Assembly (NCBI GenBank): GCA_963555835.3
Contig: CAUVWZ020000002.1
Coordinates: forward strand, 1,302,001 to 1,366,000
DNA from: JAPUME01 sp027294185
Lineage (GTDB): Bacteria > Acidobacteriota > Terriglobia > UBA7540 > JAPUME01
Direction of reading: 5' to 3'
DNA length: 64,000 nucleotides
The notes beneath the pieces were generated by a model. That model had not been told where the DNA came from, searched no databases, and saw only the letters and a program-made list of their open reading frames with translations. How positions within the stretch are numbered: position 1 is the stretch's first letter; every line of letters begins with the position of its first letter. Below are positions 1 through 8,575 of the stretch, piece by piece. The position numbers and the translations under genes are program-made.

Positions 1-1
1 A

Positions 2-1813
2 GAAGGCGCTCTCATGGTGGTGGCAGGCCCAGGTTCTGGGAAGACTCGTGTCCTAACTGAGCGGATTCGCCGCCTGTTAAATGAAAGCGAGGGACACTTT
101 CGTATCTTGGCTCTAACATTTACAAACAAAGCTGCAAATGAAATGAAAGAGCGCTTGGAAGAATTCCCAAATATCGAAGAACGCGCGTTTATCGGCACTC
201 TGCATAGTTTCTGTATGGAGGTCCTTTCACACAGAGGGAGCCACATCGGAATTCGGCAAATGCCGCACATATTTGAATCATACGGAGACAGAAAAGAGAT
301 CCTCCAACAAGCTGTATTTGCCACTCCTGATTTGAAGCACATTCTATTGACCCTCGGCGACAGGAAACAGCAACAGGCTCTACTAGCAAGATGGCTTGAA
401 TCTATTCGTGATTTTAAGAGCGCTTTCAGGGTTCCGGACATGATCGAGGATCCTGTTATGAAGGCTGTCTACGAAGTGTACAACAGTGGCTTGAAGGCTT
501 CTAATGCGGTCGATTTTGACGATCTTCTGTTTCTTACCTACCAACTGTTCGTGGGTCGACCAAAGATAGCTGATTTTTATCGCAGGCAATACAAGTATAT
601 CTGTGTTGATGAGGCTCAAGACATCAATGAAGCCCAATACCAACTTATCGGAGCATTGTGCGGACAAAATTATCGAAATGTCATGATGGTTGGAGACCCC
701 AAACAAGCAATTTTCGTGTGGAATGGAGCCAATCCAAAATACCTTGACATGTTCGAGTCGAACTTCTCTGCCGTCAAAATATCCTTGGACGAAAACTTCA
801 GGTCATCCAAAGCAGTGGTTGAAGCTGCGCAACGATTGGACCCAAGTTACCATGTCGAGGGGCAGTTGCCTGTCGAGGGTACATTGGAATTGTTTATCGG
901 CGAAGACGAGATCCTAGAAGCACGGAAGGTGTTGAGGTTCATAGACCACCTCCTCAGTAACGGACATCAAGATATTGAAGGTGATGTGACACTTGAACGA
1001 TGCGCAATCTTGGGGCGTACGCGCTATGTTCTTGATGCTGTGGAATCCGAGATTAGAAATCGAGAATGGCCTTACTACAAACAGTTGTCAACGCAACATG
1101 AAAGCGAATCCCAGCTTGTTCAGGACTTTGAGTTGTGCTTACGGCTCGTTGCCAATCCAATGGATAAGTTTCATCGAGGCGAGTTACTTTCAAGATGGAG
1201 GATTCCAGATGTCTCCACGAGTAGTGAAATGAGAGATAACCTTGCCTCTTCAGATGTCATAAACGAATTGACCTCTCTAATGGAAACTCCAGACCAGGCC
1301 GCGGTAATGAACGCCATCCAAGGGCTTAAGTGGACTGAGTCAAGCGTTGATTTTTGGGCAGCACTGCAGAGGATAGAAGATTTTGCAAACTCTCTCGAGA
1401 ACCAACAGGCTCGTGCACTTATATTGGAAGATACCAAAGTTTGGAAAATACATTGGGACTCTTTTGTCCGCTCAGAAGCGGGGGGTCACCATAGTCTAGT
1501 GACGTTCCTTAGCCAAGTCTCTCTGGGTGCAACCCAGCAACCACGACAAGACGGGATAGCCCTTCTCACAGTCCACTCTTCAAAAGGCTTGGAATTTGAT
1601 GTGGTTTGTGTAATGGGGATGGCAGAGGGCACGTTCCCCGACTACAGAGCCAAAGACAGTGCACTGGAGGAAGAGAAAAGAAACGCATTTGTGGCAGTGA
1701 CACGCTCAAAGCGACTCTTGGCCCTTTCTTACCCAAGCACTAAGATTATGCCCTGGGGTGACGTCTGGAATCAGAAACCATCGCGATACCTGAAATTACT
1801 TGGGCTAATATGA
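2..1813 (+). CDS. UvrD/PcrA-like superfamily 1 helicase, 5' end cut by the window
   Basis: ATP-dependent DNA helicase of the UvrD/Rep family. Numbering from the ATG at 14, the motifs in order are Walker A AGPGSGKT (4-11), motif Ia TFTNKAA (about 35), Walker B DEAQD (about 199), motif III GDPKQAIFVW (about 227), motif IV ENFRSS (about 260), motif V VHSSKGLEFD (about 519) and motif VI with AVTRSK (about 560). The frame is open upstream of that ATG (codons E-G-A-L from base 2). SF1 helicases carry a Q motif about 25 residues before Walker A, so the true start lies outside the window. At about 600 residues it is shorter than PcrA or UvrD (over 700) and is richer in A+T than the core genes. It sits in the tRNA-Asp-linked element, so it may be cargo, for example the helicase half of a defence system. 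That is inference from position only. Confidence 0.9.
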   Translation, partial: EGALMVVAGPGSGKTRVLTERIRRLLNESEGHFRILALTFTNKAANEMKERLEEFPNIEERAFIGTLHSFCMEVLSHRGSHIGIRQMPHIFESYGDRKEILQQAVFATPDLKHILLTLGDRKQQQALLARWLESIRDFKSAFRVPDMIEDPVMKAVYEVYNSGLKASNAVDFDDLLFLTYQLFVGRPKIADFYRRQYKYICVDEAQDINEAQYQLIGALCGQNYRNVMMVGDPKQAIFVWNGANPKYLDMFESNFSAVKISLDENFRSSKAVVEAAQRLDPSYHVEGQLPVEGTLELFIGEDEILEARKVLRFIDHLLSNGHQDIEGDVTLERCAILGRTRYVLDAVESEIRNREWPYYKQLSTQHESESQLVQDFELCLRLVANPMDKFHRGELLSRWRIPDVSTSSEMRDNLASSDVINELTSLMETPDQAAVMNAIQGLKWTESSVDFWAALQRIEDFANSLENQQARALILEDTKVWKIHWDSFVRSEAGGHHSLVTFLSQVSLGATQQPRQDGIALLTVHSSKGLEFDVVCVMGMAEGTFPDYRAKDSALEEEKRNAFVAVTRSKRLLALSYPSTKIMPWGDVWNQKPSRYLKLLGLI

Positions 1814-2829
1814 GTTTTCCGTGATTCTTGTGTCGTGACGATTCCCATCTTAAGATTCTTCCTGCTGATCCCTTGAAAGGGTTTCGGCTATTGTCAGCAA
1901 TTTGATTTGACGTAGGCGGACGCGGGAAACCTTTCACCCACCCCCTCACTGGTTTGGCCCATCTTTACTGACCGCTTCGTCCTTTGAGTAGTCGTCGGCT
2001 TCACCAAGATGATTCGCTCTCACGAGTTGACCCCAGCCGCTCGCTCTGCCGTAGCTGATTCCGTAGCACGTTCGTAGGCTCCGCAGCCGGTGAACAAGCT
2101 TGGCCCAGACGGGAGAAGGCCAATAACCCCCATTTCTGCCCGCAGAAATCAAACCTGACAGCCATAATTCACATAACTTGTTTAGAATAAACGAATCCAT
2201 AGGGAAGGTGACATCAGAATTATGGAGCAGAATCATATTAAGTTACTGATTACAAGGTTGTTACTGCAATTTGCACTCTAATAGTCCCAGGGACGTAATA
2301 GGACAAATAAAATTAGGGCTATTCGGCCCGAAAATGGCTTAAGTCATTTAGAATCTACAAATCTGTGGTAGGTAAGGGGTATTAGGTGAACGGGCAGTTA
2401 AAGTGTTTATTTTGTGGGGTTTAATGGTTAAAATGCAAGGTTTTGAAAAATGTTTTAAGTATTTTTCAAAAAAAATATACTTTTAAGGGTTTCAAACGAC
2501 TAAGTAGGTAAGGGGCGAAGATAAGGCGAACAAGTAAACAGGCAACGACTTGAAAGATATGGCTTGGAGACACGCGAGCACTTTCATAAGAGGAACAGTG
2601 CCTGTGACTTGAACATAGCCATTCAACAGGCCCTCGATCGACGGAAAGAAAGTCGTTCCAGAGAGCAATGAAACATCGCATTAATGTTGGGGTGCCTATC
2701 CACAAAAAAACGAATCCTTTGCACAGCTAAACAATTCAGCAAAAACCGGCCAAGCGCGATTGGGTGGACAAGACAAATGAAAATCTCTTATCCGCCCATT
2801 TGTCTTTTATTAGGAGGTGAAAGAAAGAA
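1814..2829. other. AT-rich non-coding stretch inside the integrated element
   Basis: About 1 kb without a convincing gene separates the helicase from the excisionase-like gene. The part from about 2240 to 2480 is much richer in A+T than the rest of the window. It contains an 11-bp inverted repeat (2441-2451 and 2461-2471). An imperfect direct repeat built on GTAGGTAAGGGG followed by AGGTGAAC or AGGCGAAC occurs near 2367 and 2504. Short open frames on the minus strand have no recognisable family features. The position just upstream of an Xis/RepA-like pair would suit a control region or an origin of the element, but nothing proves it. Confidence 0.5.
2441..2471. repeat. 11-bp perfect inverted repeat, A/T only
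   Basis: The arms TTTTGAAAAAT and ATTTTTCAAAA flank a 9-base spacer. All but two of the arm pairs are A-T, so it is a poor intrinsic terminator. It would suit a protein-binding or DNA-unwinding site better. It lies about 360 bases upstream of the HTH gene. Confidence 0.6.
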
Positions 2830-3060
2830 ATGAAACAACTGTTTGACATTAACGCTGCAGCCCAGCTGCTGTCGATCTCGCCCTGGACTGTGCGCCGCGC
2901 CATAAAAACACGGTCGTTGGAGGCGGTGCGTATTGGTCGTCGCGTGCTTCTTGAAGAGGAATCGCTGGAGAGATTTGTCAGTGATGCCAAGAGGAGCTGC
3001 GAATCTGCTGAAGAAGAAAATCAAACTAAGGAGTACCAGGAATTATGTCAGAAGCAATAA
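2830..3060 (+). CDS. Excisionase-family helix-turn-helix DNA-binding protein
   Basis: A 76-residue protein with a MerR/excisionase-type winged HTH over residues 4-52: DINAAAQLLSISPWTVRRAI followed by the wing RIGRRVLLEEESLERF. This is the layout of HTH_17/AlpA-Xis proteins that direct excision or activate element genes. A strong ribosome site, AGGAGGTGA, lies at about 2814, ten bases before the ATG. The gene overlaps the following ATPase gene by 16 bases, so the two are probably translated together. Together with the integrase downstream it forms an Xis-Rep-Int module. The family call is secure; the exact role (excision or transcription control) is inferred. Confidence 0.85.
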   Translation: MKQLFDINAAAQLLSISPWTVRRAIKTRSLEAVRIGRRVLLEEESLERFVSDAKRSCESAEEENQTKEYQELCQKQ

Positions 3061-4181
3061 ATCAAACTCCCCAAGATAGAGTGCAAGAATTCCCGAACGC
3101 GGAGGAGGGACGTGGATCAACGGTTGACCCAAGCACCGCCCCCTCCCCAGAACCACAAACGGAGCTCGCCTTCGGGGAGCGGGCTTTCACACTTCGGGAG
3201 TTGGGTGAGGCGAATCTCCGGCAGCCCAAGGAACTTATTGAGGGCATGCTGTTCGAGGGTGAAACGGTTCCTCTGCTCGCAAGACCGAAAACAGGAAAGA
3301 CTCGCCTTGCGCAGCAACTAGCGGTTGCCGTTGCCCAGGGTCCGGATGGCGATTTCTTGGGCCAAGAAGTGGGGTTTCATGCGCCCGTTCTCTATGTTGA
3401 CCTGGAGAGCCGTCCCGTAGATGCCCGAAACCGCTTCGTAAAGATAGCTGGCGAACAATGGGATTCCGTACAAGATAAAATCCACATTTACTGTGTTGAA
3501 ACATTAGCTGATTCCCAGGTTGGACTAATCGGTGAAGGGCAAGAGAAGCTGAATGAAATGCTTCAAGAGACGAACGCAGGGCTCATGATAATTGACACAT
3601 GGCGTTTAGTTTTTTCCGGCAAGGAAAATGACGCAGATACCATGGTAAAAAACCTGCGCTGGCTTGATGGGCTACGCGCCGTGAATCCGGAGCTCTCTAT
3701 TCTCCTGCTGCATCACCTACGGAAACATTACGGCGGCAATTCCCCGCGTCTTTCCCTACGCGAAGACCCACAATTATGGCTTGAAAACGCCTCTGGGTCG
3801 CATGCTTTTATCGCTCACACGGACGGGGCGATTGGTATGGAGCAGGAGGGTAAGGGACAAACAAGTCTATTCGTTCTTAACGGCGCTCGACGTAATGGCC
3901 CCACTCCACTTTTGGTGCTCAAAAGCAACGAAGATACATTGCGGTTTGAGCGGGTGGGTGAATCTGAAAAAGATCGCCTACTTGTTTTTACGAGGGCGCA
4001 AGTCAACCTTTGGAGCAAATTGCCGGAAGCATTCAGCTGGGGTGAAGCTGAAAAAATCGCGGGCGGAAGTGCTAAGAAGAGCCTGCTATCCGAAACTCTC
4101 AAACGAGCGAAAAATTGCGGTCTCTTGAGCCAAATAAGTTGGGGAGGGTACGTCAAGACCCAGATTTCCCTGAACGATTAG
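3045..4181 (+). CDS. RepA-like AAA ATPase of the mobile element
   Basis: A 378-residue P-loop ATPase of the RepA/AAA_25 group, related to hexameric replicative helicases of plasmids and integrated elements. Walker A is ARPKTGKT (about residues 79-86), Walker B is LMIIDTW (about 180), and LLLHHLRK (about 220) matches the conserved sensor-like histidines of this group. The first 60 residues are low-complexity (many P, T, E). The start is the ATG overlapping the HTH gene end. The last 70 residues resemble a small winged-helix tail. In such elements the protein likely supports replication of the excised circle; that role is inferred from the family and the neighbours. Confidence 0.8.
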   Translation: MSEAINQTPQDRVQEFPNAEEGRGSTVDPSTAPSPEPQTELAFGERAFTLRELGEANLRQPKELIEGMLFEGETVPLLARPKTGKTRLAQQLAVAVAQGPDGDFLGQEVGFHAPVLYVDLESRPVDARNRFVKIAGEQWDSVQDKIHIYCVETLADSQVGLIGEGQEKLNEMLQETNAGLMIIDTWRLVFSGKENDADTMVKNLRWLDGLRAVNPELSILLLHHLRKHYGGNSPRLSLREDPQLWLENASGSHAFIAHTDGAIGMEQEGKGQTSLFVLNGARRNGPTPLLVLKSNEDTLRFERVGESEKDRLLVFTRAQVNLWSKLPEAFSWGEAEKIAGGSAKKSLLSETLKRAKNCGLLSQISWGGYVKTQISLND

Positions 4182-4568
4182 AACTAAGTACATAAGTCCA
4201 TTAATATTAATGAGATACATTGGTTCTAGGTGGTTTGAACTGGGGTAGAACGTCCGTTCCAATTGGTACGAAAGTAGGATCAAGGTTCATTGTAGTGTGA
4301 ACCGCGCAAGTGCAAGAAAAGAAAGCGGAAGGCCTTAAAGGTTCAAAAGTTCGACCCTGTAGCCATCGTGTGGAAATTTCGGGCTTTTGACCAAAGGTTA
4401 GGGGAACCCTCCTGGGAGTTCAGAAACCGACCCGCATCACTGGTAATCGGAGGATGACCGGGAGGGAAACCTGACAATTCATTTTCGGTCTGGTTGCAAT
4501 CAATCCTCTGTCGAGGTATTACTTGGTCGCAATCGGGCATATGATCGAAAGAAGGAGAAGCGTTCGAA
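4182..4568. other. Intergenic region upstream of the integrase
   Basis: 387 bases between the ATPase and integrase genes. No gene, tRNA or clear repeat is visible. The last 20 bases hold the integrase ribosome site (AAGGAGAAG). A regulatory region or the element attachment core could lie here, but I see no specific signal. Confidence 0.4.
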
Positions 4569-5807
4569 ATGTCCCTCTACAAACGCAACAAAACCTGGTG
4601 GACAGATTTCAGCATCAATGGCCAGCGGTATCGGCAAAGCCTTGACACCTCTGACTGGCGAGAGGGCCAGCACAAGGAGAAGGAGCTAATTGCCCAGGCA
4701 AGCCAAGGGAAACTTACTCCTTCGGGCCAGAGCTTTGCCCGACTAGCTTTCTCAGAAGCCGCTGACCGTTATTTAGCTGAACGTAAAGCGCATCTCGCGC
4801 CGCTCAGCATACGGACAGAGAAGGAACGGTTGCGGCCTCTAAAGCTCTACTTCGGGGCCATAGTCGTCAGTAGAATCAGCCCGGAATCGGTCCTTTCATA
4901 CATCGCTCACAGAAAGGAGGCGGGCATCTCCAACCGAACAGTCAACATGGAAATCTCAGCCCTGAGGAGGGTTCTGAAACGAGCTAAACGTTGGCCTCTG
5001 ATCGCCGATGAGATAAAACCGTTGCGGGAGGAGAGCACGGTAGGTCAAGCGCTAACCCGCGGAGAGAAGGTGCGACTACTTAGGAAGGCTTCAGAACGGC
5101 CCGAATGGGAGACGGCCTACTGGGCTGCGATCCTAACCCTCAACACGACCATGCGGGGATGCGAGCTTCGAGGCTTACGCTGGCTTGATATTGATCTGAT
5201 CGAGCGGACTTTCATTATCCCGAAGAGCAAAACACCGGCAGGGGAGCGAGTGATTCCTCTGACCGAGGAGGCCTACCTGATTTTACTCAAGCTCCGAAAA
5301 AGGGCCGAGATGTTCGGGCCGGTTGAACCGTCGCACTATGAATTTGCTGCAATGCGGCCTCGTGGACGCTTTCATGGAAACAAGATAGTTGAGATGCGGA
5401 TTACTGACTTTGATCCCACTCGGTCTGTCAAGAGTTGGCGCACAGCTTGGCGTACCCTCACAAAGAAGGCTGGCCTCTCTGGACTGAGATTCCACGACAT
5501 GAGGCATCAATTGATAACGGAACTTGGCGAGTCGGGAGCCAGCGACCAGATCATCATGGCCATCGCGGGGCATGTGTCCCGAAGGATGCTCGACCGCTAC
5601 AGCCACATCCGGCTGGAGGCCATGCGCCAAGCCCTCGAAAAGGCACTAGGAAGGCAGAAAAAGCAGTCTCCAGAGTGGGGTTACGTCACAAAGAACGGCA
5701 CAAAATCAGGCGAAGAGGAAACTCGACAGTCGCAAGTAATTGAAAACGCTGGCGGGGACGACGGGACTCGAACCCGCGACCTCATGCGTGACAGGCATGC
5801 GTTCTAG
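4569..5807 (+). CDS. Tyrosine recombinase (integrase) reading into tRNA-Asp
   Basis: A 412-residue phage-type integrase. The N-terminal arm-binding region (YKRNKTWWTDFSINGQRYRQ) is followed by a SAM-like core-binding domain (about 60-150) and the catalytic domain. The active-site set is present: Arg in TTMRGCELRGLRW (about 196), HDMRH (about 308), GHVS (about 334) and the nucleophile Tyr in LDRYSHI (about 345). The last 18 codons are the complement of the tRNA-Asp 3' half (GGDDGTRTRDLMRDRHAF), so the reading frame ends inside the tRNA. This is the usual layout when an element has integrated at the 3' end of a tRNA. It is probably the enzyme that inserted the element now occupying the left end. 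Confidence 0.93.
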   Translation: MSLYKRNKTWWTDFSINGQRYRQSLDTSDWREGQHKEKELIAQASQGKLTPSGQSFARLAFSEAADRYLAERKAHLAPLSIRTEKERLRPLKLYFGAIVVSRISPESVLSYIAHRKEAGISNRTVNMEISALRRVLKRAKRWPLIADEIKPLREESTVGQALTRGEKVRLLRKASERPEWETAYWAAILTLNTTMRGCELRGLRWLDIDLIERTFIIPKSKTPAGERVIPLTEEAYLILLKLRKRAEMFGPVEPSHYEFAAMRPRGRFHGNKIVEMRITDFDPTRSVKSWRTAWRTLTKKAGLSGLRFHDMRHQLITELGESGASDQIIMAIAGHVSRRMLDRYSHIRLEAMRQALEKALGRQKKQSPEWGYVTKNGTKSGEEETRQSQVIENAGGDDGTRTRDLMRDRHAF

Positions 5808-5826
5808 CCAGCTGAACTACGTCCCC
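5750..5826 (-). tRNA. tRNA-Asp (GTC), element integration site
   Basis: On the minus strand the acceptor stem GGGGACG pairs with CGTCCCC. The anticodon loop reads CTGTCAC with anticodon GTC, and the T-arm is GGGTTCGAGTCCC. The discriminator G is followed by an encoded CCA. The neighbouring tRNA-Val(TAC) has no encoded CCA, so the 3' end of this tRNA may have been supplied by the integrated element. Confidence 0.95.
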
Positions 5827-5900
5827 TTGTGAACCATTCGGAGAGCGGCCATTCCTTCGAGGGTAATCGAGCATTCCGTGCGGCCCAAACAGCGAGCCAT

Positions 5901-5972
5901 TGGGCGGTATCCGATTCGAACGGATGACCTTCCCGGTGTAAACGGGATGCTCTACCGCTGAGCTAACCGCCC
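5901..5972 (-). tRNA. tRNA-Val (TAC)
   Basis: Minus-strand cloverleaf: the acceptor stem GGGCGGT pairs with ACCGCCC. The D-arm is TAGCTCAGCGGTAGAGCA, the anticodon stem TCCCG/CGGGA encloses TTTACAC with anticodon TAC, and the T-arm contains GTTCGAATC. CCA is not encoded; the bases after the discriminator A are ATGG. It lies 75 bases upstream of tRNA-Asp on the same strand, so both are probably on one transcript. Confidence 0.95.
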
Positions 5973-6117
5973 GTCGATTCCGGTGGGAAGGCGGCTCATC
6001 CGCCGCCGGGCAGCAGAAACGCAAGCCCCGGCCCTCCACCACCCTTGACTTCCACCGAATCTCGAATATACACTGGCCTAGTTCAAGCGTCAACTGAGGG
6101 CTTTACCGGCACCAGCC

Positions 6118-6396
6118 ATGAACTTACCCCGCGAATTTGTGTCCTACATGGCGAAGAAGACTCTGGACCGGCTCGTCAAACAGCATCTGATCGAATTCGA
6201 GCAACCCGAGTACGTTGTAGAAGTCGTCACTCAACTGATGTGGGAGGAGATCGCCGTCGAGGACCACCTTAACGAGGAGGTGCGGAAAATCCTTCGCGAA
6301 CAGTCGCAAGAGATGCAGCGAATGGGTGCCTCCTACGACGAGATGTTCAAGAAGGTGAAGAATCACCTGGTCCGGGAACGTAATGTAGTCCTCTGA
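6118..6396 (+). CDS. DUF507 family protein (first copy)
   Basis: A 92-residue, highly charged, largely helical protein of the DUF507 family. These are short cytoplasmic proteins of unknown function. The N-terminus LPREFVSYMAKKTLDRLVKQ and the closing YDEMFKKVKNHLVRER match the family layout of two long helices. It is followed 61 bases later by a second DUF507 gene with only modest identity. The start ATG fits the usual family length. No catalytic motif is visible. Confidence 0.8.
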   Translation: MNLPREFVSYMAKKTLDRLVKQHLIEFEQPEYVVEVVTQLMWEEIAVEDHLNEEVRKILREQSQEMQRMGASYDEMFKKVKNHLVRERNVVL

Positions 6397-6457
6397 AACC
6401 GTTCAGCTTGGGACGCCCACGACCGCGCGCCAAAACCATCAGAAGGCATATTCCTGA

Positions 6458-6736
6458 ATGGGACTGACCCGAGAAAAAACCAACCTGCTTGCTCAGCATG
6501 TGACCCGAGCCATCGAAGACCTCGACGAGATCGAGATTTTTGAAGAACCTGCGGTCCTCCGACAGGAAGTCCTGAAGATCCTTTCCGAAATCGTGAGGGA
6601 AGAGGAAGGAATCGAGGCTGAGGTCCGAAGGAAGATTCAGTCCCAGAGACGGATCATCCCCGAAGGCAGCCCCGAGTGGGACATTCTGTACCGGAAATAC
6701 TACGGTGAACTGATCAAGCGGTTCGGGGTTGGGTAG
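6458..6736 (+). CDS. DUF507 family protein (second copy)
   Basis: Also 92 residues, helical and charged, with LTREKTNLLAQHVTRAIEDLDE at the N-terminus and PEWDILYRKYYGELIKRFG at the C-terminus. The same fold prediction and length as the preceding gene suggest an ancient tandem duplication, with the two products possibly pairing. Function is unknown. Confidence 0.8.
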   Translation: MGLTREKTNLLAQHVTRAIEDLDEIEIFEEPAVLRQEVLKILSEIVREEEGIEAEVRRKIQSQRRIIPEGSPEWDILYRKYYGELIKRFGVG

Positions 6737-6838
6737 GAAACCGTGCCAGCCATCCCTTGACCTGCCAGGAAGCCGCTCTCAGCTCGATTACTTTCCTGCC
6801 GAGTTCACACCCGAAGCATCAATCGATTAATCGCGCGA

Positions 6839-7840
6839 CTAATCGCGCCGCTTTAAGACGGGAGGTTTGTCGTCTTCGTCCTCGCCGCCGGATTCTCCTC
6901 GATCCGAAGGGGGCCGACGCCTGAGTGTAGGTCGATCTTTATCTCTTGCTTCAGCCTCGCCTCGCATTTGGGAAATCACCGTCTGCAAGCGAGATTTCAC
7001 ATCGTCAAACTCGGAGGTGGTCACCAGATAGCGATCTCTTTCAGGCAAGATCTTTTCGATCGTATCCTCGGCCTTCAAAATTCGGTCTGGTGTGGGAGGA
7101 TGCGAGGCAAAAATCTTGGGAATGCTCCCGGGGTTCTTGCGATTCTGCTCCAGCAGCTTCCCGAAAAAGGAGACATAAGCTTCCGGGTCGTACCCTGCCT
7201 TATACATATACTGCAGACCCAGGAAATCCGACTCCGTCTCGGCTCCTCGGGAAAAGCTCATGAAGGCCAGCGGCACGGCGAATCCATAGGCGTTCCAAAT
7301 GCCGTAGAAAGCCGGATAGGAGAGACCTCCGGTGAAAATCATCAGAGGAATCTGCAACATCTGAAGGATGCTGGCTTTGGTCATCCGAGAGGCCCAATGC
7401 CGCGCGGTGACGTGGGCAATCTCATGCGACAGCACGCCGGCAAGCTCGTCTTCCTCTTCGGCGGCCAGAAGAAGTCCGGAATGAACGTAGATGAATCCAC
7501 CCGGAAGGGCAAAGGCGTTCAGCGCGGGATGGTCGATGACCTTGAAGGTAAACGGGATGGTCGCGTCCGAGTTGCGAACCAGATTCTGGCCCACGCGATT
7601 TACGTACTCGTTTACGACCGGGTCCTTGATCAGCTTCGCCGTGCGGTCAATCTCGGTCGAGTACTGCTTGCCGATCGCAATTTCCTTCTCCCGTGAAATC
7701 AAGCTCCGATGGGCAACCTTCCGATTCCCGATCTGCTCCACGTCGTTTTTTTTCTTCTTCTTCGCGACGGCGGACGGGACCACCGAAAATGCCATCACCA
7801 AGGCTAAAAATAGGGAACCCGCTTTGGCACTGATCATCAC
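6839..7840 (-). CDS. M48 family metalloprotease, exported (BepA/LoiP-like)
   Basis: A 333-residue zinc protease. A signal peptide (residues 1-26, hydrophobic core LFLALVMAFSVVPSAVA) is followed by a Lys-rich stretch. The peptidase domain has HEIAH at 139-143 and the third ligand in the ETESD segment at 201-205. A short hydrophobic stretch (about 164-195) lies between them. The C-terminal 60 residues are charged and proline-rich without TPR repeats, unlike BepA. Family members act in the periplasm on outer-membrane proteins; that role is by homology. It is a single-gene unit on the minus strand. Confidence 0.9.
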   Translation of the reverse strand: MMISAKAGSLFLALVMAFSVVPSAVAKKKKKNDVEQIGNRKVAHRSLISREKEIAIGKQYSTEIDRTAKLIKDPVVNEYVNRVGQNLVRNSDATIPFTFKVIDHPALNAFALPGGFIYVHSGLLLAAEEEDELAGVLSHEIAHVTARHWASRMTKASILQMLQIPLMIFTGGLSYPAFYGIWNAYGFAVPLAFMSFSRGAETESDFLGLQYMYKAGYDPEAYVSFFGKLLEQNRKNPGSIPKIFASHPPTPDRILKAEDTIEKILPERDRYLVTTSEFDDVKSRLQTVISQMRGEAEARDKDRPTLRRRPPSDRGESGGEDEDDKPPVLKRRD

Positions 7841-7856
7841 CCTGCTTCTCTCTTAG

Positions 7857-8340
7857 AGGCTTCGCCTATATTATAACTCACGAAATCGATGAGAGTAGAA
7901 GCCTTTTTCGCCTCTCCTTAAACTCCCCTTCCTCTAAATTCATTAGATGCAGCTTCCTTCTTCTCGGTTGACCCTCGGCAGGAGAATTTCGTGGCAGAGC
8001 TCTACCAGCCGTTTGCTTGAATGGTCTACCCCGCTCGGCTGGAGGATAGCCCGTTCGAGCCGCGCCGGCAACCGGGAAACAGTATATTCTCTTTCCGGCC
8101 TACTTGGCTGTAACCTATTGCATCACAATGGCATATCGCAACAAAGCTCCTGCTCTCACACCGGAATCCCGCGCGCCACTGCCCTCTTATTGACTATCGG
8201 TCCCAAACGCCTCATCTGTTGAGAAATCTTGTCGATTTTCCCATTGGGGGATCTCGATAAGAAACGCCGACGGATAAGTATTGACGAAATCTTCTGTTAG
8301 CGGCTAAGGTACGGGGGCAGAGCGACTACGGAAAATCACC
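7857..8340. other. Intergenic region between divergent genes
   Basis: About 480 bases between the M48 gene (minus) and a small plus-strand gene. A TATAAT-like box for the M48 gene can be read at 7870-7875 on the minus strand, 30 bases before its start, without a good -35 partner. Short open frames here lack codon bias and family features. Nothing else is recognised. Confidence 0.4.
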
Positions 8341-8562
8341 ATGGGAATCTCGGGAGTCCAACTCGGGCAGGTCTGGCGGGAAAATGAAACCGGGGAAGAT
8401 TTTCTGATTACCAAGGTCTACCAGGAACTATTCAACTCCTACGCCGTCTTAAGAAAGGTCGACGACATCGCCGAGGATGTTCGCCGCGTGAAGGTGGAGA
8501 AATCTTCCGGCGGGATTTCCATCGCCGGCTACACTTTTGCCCAGGATTCCGGCAGTTTCTAG
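8341..8562 (+). CDS. Small protein of unknown function (73 aa)
   Basis: The sequence GVQLGQVWRENETGEDFLITKVYQE reads like a compact beta-rich domain, and the codon use resembles the neighbouring core genes. I do not recognise the family. It ends 13 bases before the convergent end of the DUF368 gene. The start ATG is the only one giving a sensible length. It is probably a real cytoplasmic protein. Confidence 0.55.
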   Translation: MGISGVQLGQVWRENETGEDFLITKVYQELFNSYAVLRKVDDIAEDVRRVKVEKSSGGISIAGYTFAQDSGSF

Positions 8563-8575
8563 ACCCCAACGCCGA

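Noticed and set aside
1..1813. Complete Gabija system
   Set aside because: Only one helicase gene is visible and the partner would lie outside the window.
2441..2471. Intrinsic terminator
   Set aside because: The stem is almost all A-T and not followed by a T-run in the needed direction.
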